Assembly (NCBI GenBank): GCA_024235015.1
Contig: JACKNG010000004.1
Coordinates: forward strand, 372,001 to 436,000
DNA: 64,000 nucleotides
Direction of reading: 5' to 3'
From: Gammaproteobacteria bacterium
GTDB lineage: Bacteria > Pseudomonadota > Gammaproteobacteria > Ga0077536
A program made the position numbers and the translations under genes. Shown here one piece after another: positions 23,178-31,009 of the stretch. The notes under the pieces were generated by a model. That model made no database searches, was not told the origin of the DNA, and saw only the letters and a list, made by a program, of their open reading frames with translations. The number at the start of each line of letters is the position of its first letter. Position 1 is the stretch's first letter.

Positions 23178-23251
23178 TGGAGCGGGTGATGGGAATCGAA
23201 CCCACGTTCTCAGCTTGGGAAGCTGATGTTCTACCATTGAACTACACCCGC
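23178..23251 (-). tRNA. tRNA-Gly (anticodon CCC)
   Basis: On the minus strand the 74-base sequence begins GCGGGTGTAGTTCAATGG and ends in the matching acceptor strand plus encoded CCA. The D arm, anticodon stem TCAGC/GCTGA with loop TTCCCAA, and T arm with GTTCGATTC are complete. The anticodon is CCC, reading GGG. Confidence 0.97.
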
Positions 23252-23261
23252 GCGAGCCGCG

Positions 23262-23290
23262 ATTGTAGGTACTCGCGCCGTACCCTGAAA
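23262..23290 (-). promoter_or_regulatory. promoter of tRNA-Gly
   Basis: On the minus strand TTTCAG (23290-23285) and TACAAT (23267-23262) are 17 bases apart, ending 10 bases before the tRNA 5' end. Confidence 0.6.
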
Positions 23291-23437
23291 GAGGCTGCGC
23301 GCTGATGTCATCGTCGTCGTGGTCACCGGCGCTCCTACCTGCTTTTGCCCGAAATCGTGCGCTATCATGCGGGTCATCGACCGCGCGGGCCCGAGTCGAC
23401 TTGTTCCGGGAGCCGGGATATCGCAGAATCTGCGGCC

Positions 23438-23443
23438 TATAAT
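23438..23443 (+). promoter_or_regulatory. -10 box upstream of the receiver gene
   Basis: A perfect TATAAT lies 86 bases before the receiver-domain ATG. No good -35 box is seen at the expected distance, but a small inverted repeat (GCAGAATCTGC) lies just upstream, so an activator-dependent promoter is possible. Confidence 0.45.
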
Positions 23444-23529
23444 AGCCCGGAACTCATGAAGTTAGGATATGTGTTTAACAACCGGCTCATGAGTATCTGA
23501 GCCTTGGGCCTCTCGGACACCGACGACGC

Positions 23530-23922
23530 ATGGATACAGCCAAACCGACCATCGTTCTCGTCGATGACAGCGCGGCGATGCGCGCGTTCTTCGAACAGGT
23601 CGCCGCCGAGGCCGATTTCGCCCTGCACGTCTACGATTCGGCCGAGGCCTCGCTGGACTTCCTCGCCGAGCGTCGTCCTGACCTGCTGTTCGTCAACGTC
23701 ATGATGCCGAACAAGGATGGCTATACCTTCCTCAAGGAGCTGCGCAGCAACGATCTGCACGGCGATACCCCGACGGTCATGATCAGCTCCAAGGACTATG
23801 CGCAGGACCGCGCCGCGGCACGTGAACTCGGCGTGGTGGAGTTCGTCGCCAAGCCCATATCCAAGAAAGCCATTCGCACGCTGGTCGAGAAGTACACCGA
23901 CAAATCCGAAGCCGGCGGCTAG
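23530..23922 (+). CDS. stand-alone receiver protein lacking the phosphoacceptor Asp
   Basis: A 130-residue single-domain CheY-like receiver. The acidic pair (Asp12-Asp13 in LVDDSAAM), the switch Ser (MISSKD) and the conserved Lys108 (FVAKPI) are present. The phosphorylated aspartate of the third strand is replaced: the segment reads LLFVNVMMPNKDGY, with Asn56 where Asp is expected. Classical aspartyl phosphorylation is therefore unlikely, and the protein may act as a constitutive or ligand-responsive adaptor. It has no output domain. The stop abuts the ATG of the next gene, so the two are coupled and may work together. Confidence 0.9.
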   Translation: MDTAKPTIVLVDDSAAMRAFFEQVAAEADFALHVYDSAEASLDFLAERRPDLLFVNVMMPNKDGYTFLKELRSNDLHGDTPTVMISSKDYAQDRAAARELGVVEFVAKPISKKAIRTLVEKYTDKSEAGG

Positions 23923-24831
23923 ATGAGCGAAGCCTATCTCAGGTTCTGGGGAGTACGCGGCTCGTATGCCGCGCCGCACGACACTCATCTCGGCGTCGGC
24001 GGCAACACGTCCTGCGTCGAGCTGCGTTGGGACGATACCCTGCTGGTATGCGATGGCGGCACCGGCATCATCTCGCTCGGCGAAGAATTGATGCAGGACG
24101 CCGGCATCAACGAGATGATGGTCGTGTTCACCCATTACCATTGGGACCATATCTGCGGCCTGCCGTTCTTCCAACCGGCATTTTCGCCCGCCTGGCGCAT
24201 CAAGTTCTTCGGCCCGGGGGATACCGCCGCCGACATCGAGAAGCGCTTGTCGGACCAGATGAAAGCGCCGTATTTCCCGGTCGAGACCGAAACCTGGATG
24301 GCGGACATCCAGTACGTCGCGCCCCACACGGGCGGGCTGCGTCACGGGCCGTTCGAGATCCGGCATTTCAACGTGCATCACCCTGGCGTGACCTATGGGT
24401 ACCGCATCCGGGTGCGCGACAAGACCGTGGTATACGTCTCCGACAACGAGGTGCAGTTCCTCAAGGGTTCGATCGCCAAGCGCATCCACGAATTCGAGGA
24501 GGACGAGCACGAACTGCTCGAACGCATGGTCTCCGAACAGCGCACGGCCGAGGTCGGCGCCATCGAGAACGTCGACATCCTCATCCACGACGCCCAGTAC
24601 ACGCCGCACGATTACAACAAGAAGCGCGGCTGGGGCCATTCGTGTTACGTCGATACGGTGCACCTGGCCATCGACGCCGGCGTCCGTTGCCTCTATCTCT
24701 ACCACCATGACCCGACGTACAACGACGACCAGGTCGCCGCGATCCATCGTGATTGCCTGCAGATCATCCGCGAGCGCAAGTCGGACATGGAGTGCCTGAT
24801 CGGCCGCGAGGGCATGAAAGTCCCGCTCTGA
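23923..24831 (+). CDS. metallo-beta-lactamase-fold hydrolase
   Basis: A 302-residue cytoplasmic enzyme with the MBL metal motif THYHWDH (around residues 66-72), later metal ligands in VYVSDNE and LIHDAQYTPHDY, and a C-terminal His in LYLYHHDP. The N-terminus (RFWGVRGSYAAP and VGGNTSCVEL) matches the PhnP/RNase Z-like and class II phosphodiesterase-like branch, which often cleaves phosphodiesters. It begins directly after the receiver stop codon (TAGATG). A receiver-plus-MBL pair suggests signalling, perhaps cyclic nucleotide hydrolysis, but the substrate is unknown. Confidence 0.88.
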   Translation: MSEAYLRFWGVRGSYAAPHDTHLGVGGNTSCVELRWDDTLLVCDGGTGIISLGEELMQDAGINEMMVVFTHYHWDHICGLPFFQPAFSPAWRIKFFGPGDTAADIEKRLSDQMKAPYFPVETETWMADIQYVAPHTGGLRHGPFEIRHFNVHHPGVTYGYRIRVRDKTVVYVSDNEVQFLKGSIAKRIHEFEEDEHELLERMVSEQRTAEVGAIENVDILIHDAQYTPHDYNKKRGWGHSCYVDTVHLAIDAGVRCLYLYHHDPTYNDDQVAAIHRDCLQIIRERKSDMECLIGREGMKVPL

Positions 24832-24876
24832 AGCCAGCGCCGGCCGGCCCTGTCGCCGGCCGCCGTGGAACCCGCC

Positions 24877-25608
24877 ATGAACGACCATCCGGCCCAGCCT
24901 CGTGCCATCCGCAGCTATGTGCTGCGCGCCGGTCGCATGACCCCGGCGCAGCAACGCGCACTGGAAGCCGCCTGGCCACGCTACGGCGCCGTACCCGACG
25001 ACCTCGGTGACCCGGTCGCGCTGTTCGGCCGGCGTGCGCCGCTATACCTCGAGATCGGCATCGGTAACGGCGACAACCTGGTTGCCGCGGCCGCACGTGA
25101 ACGCCACGCCAACCACCTGGGCTGCGAAGTCCATCGGCCGGGCCTGGGCCATGCCCTGCTCCAGATCGAACGGCTGGCGCTCGACAACGTCCGCCTCCTC
25201 GGCGCCGATGCCAACGACGTCCTCGATGCCCTCCCGGCGGCCAGCCTCGATGGCGCGGCGATGTATTTCCCCGACCCGTGGCCGAAGAAGCGCCATCACA
25301 AGCGGCGCCTGCTCGCCACGCCGTTCCTGGCGGCGCTGGCGCGTTGCCTCAAGCCGTCGGCCTGTTTCTGGTTCGCGACCGACGATGCCGACTATGCCCG
25401 CCAGGCTGCCGAACTCATCGATGGCGCGCCCGGCTGGCGCAACCTGTGCGGTGCACGGGCGTGGGCGCCGCGACCGCATCGACGCATCGTCACCCGATTC
25501 GAGGCGCGCGCCCGGCGCGCCGGGCACGTAGTCTACGAACTGCTTGCCGCGCCGCATGCGGGCGAGTGTGCGCGGGGCGCCGGGGCGACGCGCCCAGGGA
25601 AGACGTAA
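24877..25608 (+). CDS. trmB: tRNA (guanine-N7)-methyltransferase
   Basis: TrmB methylates G46 of tRNA with S-adenosylmethionine. The 243-residue protein has the SAM-binding LEIGIGNGDNL, the EVHRPGLGHALL segment and the diagnostic YFPDPWPKKRHHKRRL. An in-frame GTG at 24865 would add four residues; the ATG at 24877 is preferred. The tail after VVYELLA is low-complexity and probably dispensable. A GC stem-loop without a T-tract (25609-25631) overlaps the end of the gene. Confidence 0.95.
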   Translation: MNDHPAQPRAIRSYVLRAGRMTPAQQRALEAAWPRYGAVPDDLGDPVALFGRRAPLYLEIGIGNGDNLVAAAARERHANHLGCEVHRPGLGHALLQIERLALDNVRLLGADANDVLDALPAASLDGAAMYFPDPWPKKRHHKRRLLATPFLAALARCLKPSACFWFATDDADYARQAAELIDGAPGWRNLCGARAWAPRPHRRIVTRFEARARRAGHVVYELLAAPHAGECARGAGATRPGKT

Positions 25609-25631
25609 GCGGCGTTGGCGCGTAACGCCGC
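25609..25631. other. stem-loop between convergent trmB and nucleotidase gene
   Basis: An 8-base inverted repeat (GCGGCGTT and AACGCCGC, 7-base loop) starts right after the trmB stop. It lacks a T-tract, so it may be a bidirectional RNA 3'-end stabiliser rather than an intrinsic terminator. Confidence 0.4.
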
Positions 25632-25641
25632 GCCGCCCCTC

Positions 25642-26328
25642 TCAGCAACCCGGCAACGGCCCGGCGAGATCGCTGAACGACGCGATGCAGTGAAAATCGG
25701 GGTGGCGGACTTCGGTGCCCTCGCTGTCCGGGTAGGCCACGCCGCGCAGGAAGCGGATGCCGTGACGCCGGGCGGCATCGAGCACGCTGTGGTTGTCATC
25801 GATGAACAGGGTGCGTTCACCGTCGAAGGCGCACAGCGCGGCGAGCGCCTGCCAGAAGGCGTCGTCTTCCTTCGGATGGCCGAGTTCGTGGGCGCTGACG
25901 ACCTGTTCGAACCAGTGTCCGATCCCGGTGAGCTCGAGCTTGCGCGCGAGACTACGCGGGTGGGCGTTGGTGGCCAGGATCAGCCGCAGGCCACGCGCTG
26001 CTGCCCACTGCAGGAACGCGCGGGCCTGCGGCCGGGCGCGGACGTGCGCGGCGAGTCCCTGCTCGATGCCGTGCAGGTCGATGCCGAAGACGTGGCTCCA
26101 GTGATCGAGGCAATAGAACTCGAGGCGTCCGCGAGCCGCGTCGAGCCGGGCCCGGATCGTATTTCGCGCGAGTTCGAAATCCATTCCGCCGCGTGCGGCG
26201 TATGAACGGGGCAGAGCATCGTTCCAGACCAGGTCATCGAAGTGCAGATCGAGCAGGGTGCCGTCCATGTCGAGCACGATGGTATCGACCAGCCGCCAGT
26301 CGATGGCGGCTTCCGCGCCCGCGCTCAC
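25642..26328 (-). CDS. yrfG: GMP/IMP nucleotidase-like HAD hydrolase
   Basis: A 228-residue HAD-superfamily phosphatase with the nucleophile motif VLDMDGTLLDLHFDD near residue 20, motif II in LILATNAHPRS, and the motif III/IV region GHPKEDDAFW and LFIDDNHSVLDAA. The LDMDGTLLDLHFDDLVWND start and overall layout match YrfG, a purine 5'-nucleotidase. The GTG start overlaps the stop of the upstream small Cys-repeat gene by four bases (GTGA). Confidence 0.85.
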   Translation of the reverse strand: MSAGAEAAIDWRLVDTIVLDMDGTLLDLHFDDLVWNDALPRSYAARGGMDFELARNTIRARLDAARGRLEFYCLDHWSHVFGIDLHGIEQGLAAHVRARPQARAFLQWAAARGLRLILATNAHPRSLARKLELTGIGHWFEQVVSAHELGHPKEDDAFWQALAALCAFDGERTLFIDDNHSVLDAARRHGIRFLRGVAYPDSEGTEVRHPDFHCIASFSDLAGPLPGC

Positions 26329-26576
26329 TCGCAGATTTCGCCGAACTTCTCACAGATGCGCCGGCACTTGTATACGCCGCGCGGATCGACGTTGCACACC
26401 TTGCCCCAGCGCTCGCAGCCGTGCACGCAGCGTGGTTCGTCCTTCTTGTCGACGTCGGCTGGCGGGGCGGCTTCGCGCGCCCCGTTGTCCGCGGCAGTCG
26501 CCATCCCCACGCTGCCGAGCGTCAGGGCGAGCGCGACGACCCAGGCGGTGCATCGGATCCGTGGTCTTGTCGTCAT
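26325..26576 (-). CDS. small secreted protein with duplicated Cys motif
   Basis: An 83-residue protein with a clear Sec signal peptide (basic start MTTRPRIRC, hydrophobic core, AxA-type site MATAAD). The roughly 54-residue mature part ends in two copies of C-x3-C-E-[RK]-[WF]-G-x2-C: CVHGCERWGKVC and CRRICEKFGEIC. The six cysteines could form disulphides or bind metal. I do not recognise the family. The ATG at 26576 is preferred because AGGAG lies 9 bases before it. The stop overlaps the nucleotidase start, so they may be cotranscribed although functions look unrelated. Confidence 0.7.
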   Translation of the reverse strand: MTTRPRIRCTAWVVALALTLGSVGMATAADNGAREAAPPADVDKKDEPRCVHGCERWGKVCNVDPRGVYKCRRICEKFGEICE

Positions 26577-26628
26577 GCTGTTCATCTCCTGGTGTGAGCG
26601 CATTGTCGCCGCGTGCGCTGAACGCGCG

Positions 26629-27555
26629 ATGAATCGGTGCCGCCGGCCCCGCGCACGGCAGTCTAGCCCAAAGGCAGCCAGTGCAGTCGCAATCACGTTC
26701 TTCGCCAGCATGTCCCCCGCGCCGGCCGACACGCCCGCGGCGCTGGTGCCGCCGGGCCGCTTCGCGAATCTCGGAACCCATCGTCTCCATTACCACTGCA
26801 TCGGCAACGGTGCGCCGACGGTGGTCGTCGACGCGGGGCTCGGTGGCAGCGCCCTCGAATGGGCACCAGTCCAGGACGCCATCGCGGCCTTCGCCCGAGT
26901 GTGCACCTACGATCGTGCGGGTTACGGCTGGAGTGATCCGGGCCCGGCTCCGCGCACGGCGCAGCGCGCCGTCGACGAACTGCGGGCGCTGCTCGCGGGG
27001 GTCGGAGAGCGGCCTCCATTCCTGCTGCTCGGTCACTCCCTGGGCGGATTCGACGCGCGGCTGATGGCCGCGACATACCCGGGCGAGGTGTGCGGACTGG
27101 TGCTGGTGGAGTCGTCACATCCCGCAGCCCTGCCGAGGATCAATGACGGGCCGCACGCGGCGCGAAATGCCATCGACCAGTCCCGCTTCGACGCACCGGC
27201 GCACGCCCGTCCGCCGCACCTCGCAGTTGCGCAATTTCTCAACAGCCGGCGCAAGGCGGTGTTCGCCCAGATGGACGAACTCGCCCATTTCGCCGACAGC
27301 GCGGGGCAGGTGCGCGCGGCCGGGACACTACCGGATGTCCCGCTCATCGTCATTGCACGCGACTCGGCGACGGGTAGCGATCCGGTTCGCGAACGGCGCT
27401 GGCGCGAGCTTCAGCGGACGCTGGCAGCCCTCGCGCCACGCGGTCGTCTCGAAGTCGTCCGCGGCGCCGGTCACAACGTGCACCTCGAACGACCCGGGGT
27501 GATCGTCGACGCCGTACGCGACATGGTGGGAAGCTTGCGCGGATCGTTGCCTTGA
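26629..27555 (+). CDS. exported alpha/beta hydrolase
   Basis: A 308-residue alpha/beta-fold hydrolase. The nucleophile is Ser137 in LLGHSLGGFDARL, the oxyanion strand is VVVDAGLGGSALEW and the catalytic His lies in GAGHNVHLERP near the C-terminus. With the ATG at 26629 the first 35 residues look like a signal peptide (AASAVAITFFASMSPAPAD); an ATG at 26710 would remove it. No good ribosome site supports either, so the start is uncertain. Esterase or lactonase activity is plausible, substrate unknown. It is convergent with the Sel1 gene, 8 bases apart. Confidence 0.8.
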   Translation: MNRCRRPRARQSSPKAASAVAITFFASMSPAPADTPAALVPPGRFANLGTHRLHYHCIGNGAPTVVVDAGLGGSALEWAPVQDAIAAFARVCTYDRAGYGWSDPGPAPRTAQRAVDELRALLAGVGERPPFLLLGHSLGGFDARLMAATYPGEVCGLVLVESSHPAALPRINDGPHAARNAIDQSRFDAPAHARPPHLAVAQFLNSRRKAVFAQMDELAHFADSAGQVRAAGTLPDVPLIVIARDSATGSDPVRERRWRELQRTLAALAPRGRLEVVRGAGHNVHLERPGVIVDAVRDMVGSLRGSLP

Positions 27556-27563
27556 GGAACGGC

Positions 27564-28568
27564 TCAGGGATTGTGCTGACGGCCGCGTAACTCCTCGGTC
27601 AGCGACTGCGCGGCGGACAACTCGGTCGGGCTGATGCGGGTCTCGATCTCGTCGCGCGCATCCCGCGCAACGGCGCTCGCTTCCGCCGCGAGCGACAACC
27701 ACGCGTAGGCCTGAACGAGGTCTGCCGCGGTACCGATGCCACGGGCGAAGATCGTGCCCAGGTTCATCTGCGCTTCCTTCACACCCTGCAATGCCGCCTG
27801 GCGCAGCCAGAAGCGCCCTTCCTCGCCGTCCGCGGGCACCCCGCGACCGAACACGTACATCAGGCCGAGCTGCATCTGGGCTTCGCCGTCGCCGCCATCG
27901 GCCAATTGCCGCAGCAAGGCGGCGGCCGCGGCGAGATGCTCGGGTTCGTCGCCGTGAGCGAGATGGATGCGTGCCATTTGCATGCGCGCCTGCGGATGCT
28001 GTTGCCTGGCCGCCGCTTCGAGCCAATGCAGCGCGCCGTCCTCGTCGGCGTCACCGCCCTCGCCGCGCAGCAGCAGCATGGCGAGGTTGTACTGGGCCGC
28101 GGCGAGGCCCGCTTCGGCTGCGGCGGCGAACCAGCGGCGCGCCGCGGCGGGATCGCGCGTCACGCCATGACCCTTGAACTGCAGCAGGCCGAGGAAGAAC
28201 TGGGCTTCGCGATCACCCTGTTCGGCGCTGCGTTCGAACCACGTCGCCGCTTGCGTCGGATCGGCCGCCTGGCCATAGCCGCGCAGGTTCATGATGCCGA
28301 GATTGAATTGCGCACCGGGCAGGTTCTTCTCGGCGGCCTGCAGGAACAGTTCGCGGGCGCGCGGATAATCGACAGCCACCCCGTGCCCCTTGAGGTACAT
28401 GACCCCGAGGTTGTTCTGCGCCACGGCGTCGCCCTGCGCGGCGCGTGCGCCGAACAATTCGGCAGCCCTGGCGAAATCGCCCTGGCGGAAGGCGGCGCTG
28501 CCGCCGTCTCCGTGGGAGCCCGCGATGCAGGCAAGATAGATGAGGGGAATCAGTAGGTTGCGATACAT
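27564..28568 (-). CDS. Sel1-repeat (tetratricopeptide-like) exported protein
   Basis: A 334-residue protein with an N-terminal export signal (MYRNLLIPLIYLACIAGSHG; the Cys could be lipidated but the lipobox is weak). About seven Sel1-like repeats follow, each with the A-x-x-x-L-G-x-M-Y-x-x-G-x-G-V pattern, such as QNNLGVMYLKGHGVAVDYPRA, AQFFLGLLQFKGHGVTRD and QMQLGLMYVFGRGVPAD. Such solenoids scaffold protein complexes in the periplasm; the partner is unknown. A perfect palindrome GGGAAAATTTCCC lies 30 bases upstream of the start (28598-28610). Confidence 0.88.
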   Translation of the reverse strand: MYRNLLIPLIYLACIAGSHGDGGSAAFRQGDFARAAELFGARAAQGDAVAQNNLGVMYLKGHGVAVDYPRARELFLQAAEKNLPGAQFNLGIMNLRGYGQAADPTQAATWFERSAEQGDREAQFFLGLLQFKGHGVTRDPAAARRWFAAAAEAGLAAAQYNLAMLLLRGEGGDADEDGALHWLEAAARQQHPQARMQMARIHLAHGDEPEHLAAAAALLRQLADGGDGEAQMQLGLMYVFGRGVPADGEEGRFWLRQAALQGVKEAQMNLGTIFARGIGTAADLVQAYAWLSLAAEASAVARDARDEIETRISPTELSAAQSLTEELRGRQHNP

Positions 28569-28932
28569 CGAAATTTGGCGTGCCGCCCATTCTTTATGGG
28601 AAAATTTCCCGGGGTTTTCGGCCTTCGGCGCGCTACCATCGGCACCGTAGCGATAGCGTTACGCGTTGAATTTGCGTGACCCCGCGGCGCTCGTCGTCGC
28701 GGGGGCCTTTTCCCCCGACGCCCCTCCCGCCGCTCCCGGAAAATTCTCCAATTTCAGGGTCCTAGGTCGTCCAGGGCCAACCTAGACTTATATTAGCGCG
28801 CTGGATACCATTCTTCGGACCTCCCCGAATCTGAGACTGCGCATGCGCCTTGATGGATGCTGTGGCGAGGAATCGCAGCTACGGGGAGCAGTTGTACAAC
28901 AGTAAAGAGTCTCCTGAGGAGGAAGGTCCACC
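28569..28932. promoter_or_regulatory. intergenic region ahead of the MNIO operon
   Basis: This 364-base stretch has no gene. It contains: the palindrome GGGAAAATTTCCC (28598-28610), closer to the Sel1 gene; a plus-strand stem-loop CCCCGCG/CGCGGGG followed by GCCTTTT (28680-28711), terminator-like; two direct CCTAG repeats exactly 20 bases apart (28761 and 28781); and a -10-like TATATT at 28789-28794 with no good -35 box. The repeats cover the -35 area, so they could be an activator or repressor site for the downstream operon. A strong ribosome site (GAGGAGGAAGG) precedes the first gene. Confidence 0.4.
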
Positions 28933-29244
28933 ATGAAAAAGAACAACCTGAAGCCCATCGCGGCTGCGGTCGGTTCGAGTGTTGTCATGGCACTGGCGAC
29001 CAACGTCAATGCCGCCGAGAACCCGTTCCAGATGGTCGAGTTCGGTGAAGCGGTCAACGTGGCCGCCGAAGCCATGGACATGCAGGGCAACAAGGTCATG
29101 ATCGACGACGCCACGGGCTTCAGCTATGGCGGCGACGAGAAGGCCGGTTACGCTGGCGGCAAGCTTGCGACCGGCAAGAAGGATCCCGCGGTTTGCGGTA
29201 CCTTCGCCGGCGAAAGCTGCTCAGTGTCCCACCTGAAGAAGTAA
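28933..29244 (+). CDS. MNIO-operon precursor peptide (bufferin/HvfA-like)
   Basis: A 103-residue secreted peptide: signal sequence MKKNNLKPIAAAVGSSVVMA to NVNA, then a mature part starting AENPFQMVEFGEAV. The NPFQM-x-EF segment right after the signal resembles the conserved start of HvfA-type precursors. The C-terminal region is Gly/Lys-rich and holds the only two cysteines, Cys88 and Cys96, in VCGTFAGESC. Known precursors of this kind usually have several Cys (EGKCG repeats or CKG motifs), so this one is atypical. It is followed by genes for a DUF692 (MNIO) enzyme and a DUF2063 protein, the modifying pair in copper-binding bufferin systems. The role as modified metallophore is inferred from context. 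Confidence 0.75.
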   Translation: MKKNNLKPIAAAVGSSVVMALATNVNAAENPFQMVEFGEAVNVAAEAMDMQGNKVMIDDATGFSYGGDEKAGYAGGKLATGKKDPAVCGTFAGESCSVSHLKK

Positions 29245-29278
29245 GAACGAGCCCGCTCCAGGGTTCCGTTCGCGGCCG

Positions 29279-30118
29279 GTGCTCTCGACCCGCGGTGTCA
29301 GTGGCGCCGGCCTCGGCCTGCGGCGGCCCCATCTGGGGTCGCTGCGGGACGCCATCCCCGAATCCATCGATTTCTTCGAAGTCGCCCCCGAGAACTGGAT
29401 CGACGTGGGCGGGCGCCTCGGCCGCGCGTTTCGCGAGATCGCCGTGCAACGCCCGCTCGCCTGCCACGGCTTGCTGCTGAACCTGGGCGGTCCGGATCCT
29501 CTCGACACGGTTTTTCTCGGCCGTCTAAAGGCGTTTCTGGATGCGCATGACGTCGTCGTGTACGGCGACCACCTGAGCTTCTGCGCCGCCCACGGCCACC
29601 TCTACGAACTCTTGCCGATCCCTTTCACCGAAGAGGCGATCCGCCATGTCGCGGCGCGGATCCGCCAGGTCCAGGAAACACTCGGGCGGCGCATCGCGGT
29701 GGAGAACCCGTCCTACTACCTGAGCCTCTCGGCCGCGGTGTCCGAGCTCGACTTCATCCGCGGCGTGGTCGAGGAGGCCGATTGCGACCTGCTGCTCGAC
29801 ATCAACAACGTCTATGTCAACGCGGTCAACCATGCCTACGACGCGCGCGAGTTTCTCGCCGGTCTGCCGGGCGAGCGAATTGCCTACGCGCATATCGCGG
29901 GCCACGCTCACGACGCGCCCGACCTGATTGTCGACACCCACGGTGCGGCGGTGATCGACCCGGTCTGGTCCCTGCTCGAATACGCGTATCAATGCTTCGG
30001 GGTCTTTCCGACCATGCTCGAACGGGACGTCAACATCCCGCCACTGGCGGAGGTCCTGACCGAGGTCGAGCGCATTCGAAGCATCCAGCGCGCACACGGC
30101 GAAAGCGCCGCGGCCTGA
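29279..30118 (+). CDS. DUF692 multinuclear non-heme iron oxidase (MNIO)
   Basis: A 279-residue TIM-barrel enzyme of the MNIO family (BufB/HvfB/MbnB type), which oxidises Cys residues of ribosomal peptides using iron and oxygen. The family motifs are in order: SIDFFEVAPENWI, VVYGDHLSF, IAVENPSYYLS, CDLLLDINNVYVNAVNHAYD, AYAHIAGHAHD and MLERDVNIPP. These supply the His, Asp, Asn and Glu metal ligands. GTG is the likely start, 34 bases after the precursor stop. No membrane segment, so cytoplasmic. The partner DUF2063 protein follows 29 bases later. Confidence 0.92.
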   Translation: MLSTRGVSGAGLGLRRPHLGSLRDAIPESIDFFEVAPENWIDVGGRLGRAFREIAVQRPLACHGLLLNLGGPDPLDTVFLGRLKAFLDAHDVVVYGDHLSFCAAHGHLYELLPIPFTEEAIRHVAARIRQVQETLGRRIAVENPSYYLSLSAAVSELDFIRGVVEEADCDLLLDINNVYVNAVNHAYDAREFLAGLPGERIAYAHIAGHAHDAPDLIVDTHGAAVIDPVWSLLEYAYQCFGVFPTMLERDVNIPPLAEVLTEVERIRSIQRAHGESAAA

Positions 30119-30147
30119 AGCGCGCCCGCCCGGCAGAGATCCGTACC

Positions 30148-30921
30148 GTGAGCAGCGAACCCGAGCACGTCCGCCTGCAGCGCGCCTTCGCCAGGCACCT
30201 GCGTGATCCCGCGGTTGCACCTGCGCCCGGCCAGCACGAGGAACGACGTCTCGCCATCTACCGCCATGCGGTGTACGCCAACGTGGCCGGCCTGATGCAG
30301 GACAACTACCCGCGGCTCCGCGCGGTCATGGACGATGAGGCCTGGGCAGCGATGATGCGCCACTACATCGTGCACCATGTCGCCCAGGCGAGCGCTTTCG
30401 TCGACGTGCCTGCCGAGTTCCTCGCCTATCTCGAGCACGGGCGTGAGGCGGACGACGATCCGCCATTCCTCCTTGAACTCGCGCACTTCGACTGGCTCGA
30501 AACTCTGGTTGGCGCGGATACCCGCGACCTCGACCTGTCGGGCATCGACCCTGCCGGCGACCTCCTCGCCGCTATCCCGGTCGCCAACCCGACCCTGCGC
30601 ATGGTGACCTACCGCTTTCCCGTCCACGCCATCGGCCCCGATTACCGGCCGGATGTGCCGCCCGCACAGTCGACGCATATCGCGGCATTTCGCGATCCCG
30701 ACGATCTCTACGGCTTCCTCGACGTCAACGAGCCGACGCGTCGGCTACTCGAACGCATCGCTGGCGGTACGTCCTGCCCTGGTCAGCACATCCTGGAAGA
30801 ACTCGCCCGCGACCTCGCTTACGCCGACGTTGCCGGGTTCGTCGCCGCGGGCAGTACAATCCTCGAGCGCATGCGGGCGCGCGGCGCCGTGCTCGGGGTG
30901 CGCCGGGAACAGGCGGACTGA
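30148..30921 (+). CDS. DUF2063 partner protein of the MNIO enzyme
   Basis: A 257-residue protein of the BufC/HvfC type. The N-terminal DUF2063 domain is typical (LQRAFARHLRDP, RRLAIYRHAVYANVAGLMQDNYPRLRAVM, FLLELAHFDWLE). The C-terminal part with FRDPDDLYGFLDVNEPTRRLLERI resembles the winged-helix region thought to bind the precursor leader. It begins at GTG 30148. It is the last gene of the three-gene operon; no DoxX-like gene or sigma/anti-sigma pair, often seen in bufferin loci, is present nearby. Confidence 0.88.
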   Translation: MSSEPEHVRLQRAFARHLRDPAVAPAPGQHEERRLAIYRHAVYANVAGLMQDNYPRLRAVMDDEAWAAMMRHYIVHHVAQASAFVDVPAEFLAYLEHGREADDDPPFLLELAHFDWLETLVGADTRDLDLSGIDPAGDLLAAIPVANPTLRMVTYRFPVHAIGPDYRPDVPPAQSTHIAAFRDPDDLYGFLDVNEPTRRLLERIAGGTSCPGQHILEELARDLAYADVAGFVAAGSTILERMRARGAVLGVRREQAD

Positions 30922-31009
30922 GCGACGCTGCTCGAGCGCACTGCCGTCGCGCTCCAGTCCCGCATCATTGTCCTGTCAACCGGGCCCGCGCAGCGGGTAG
31001 CATGCCGCC

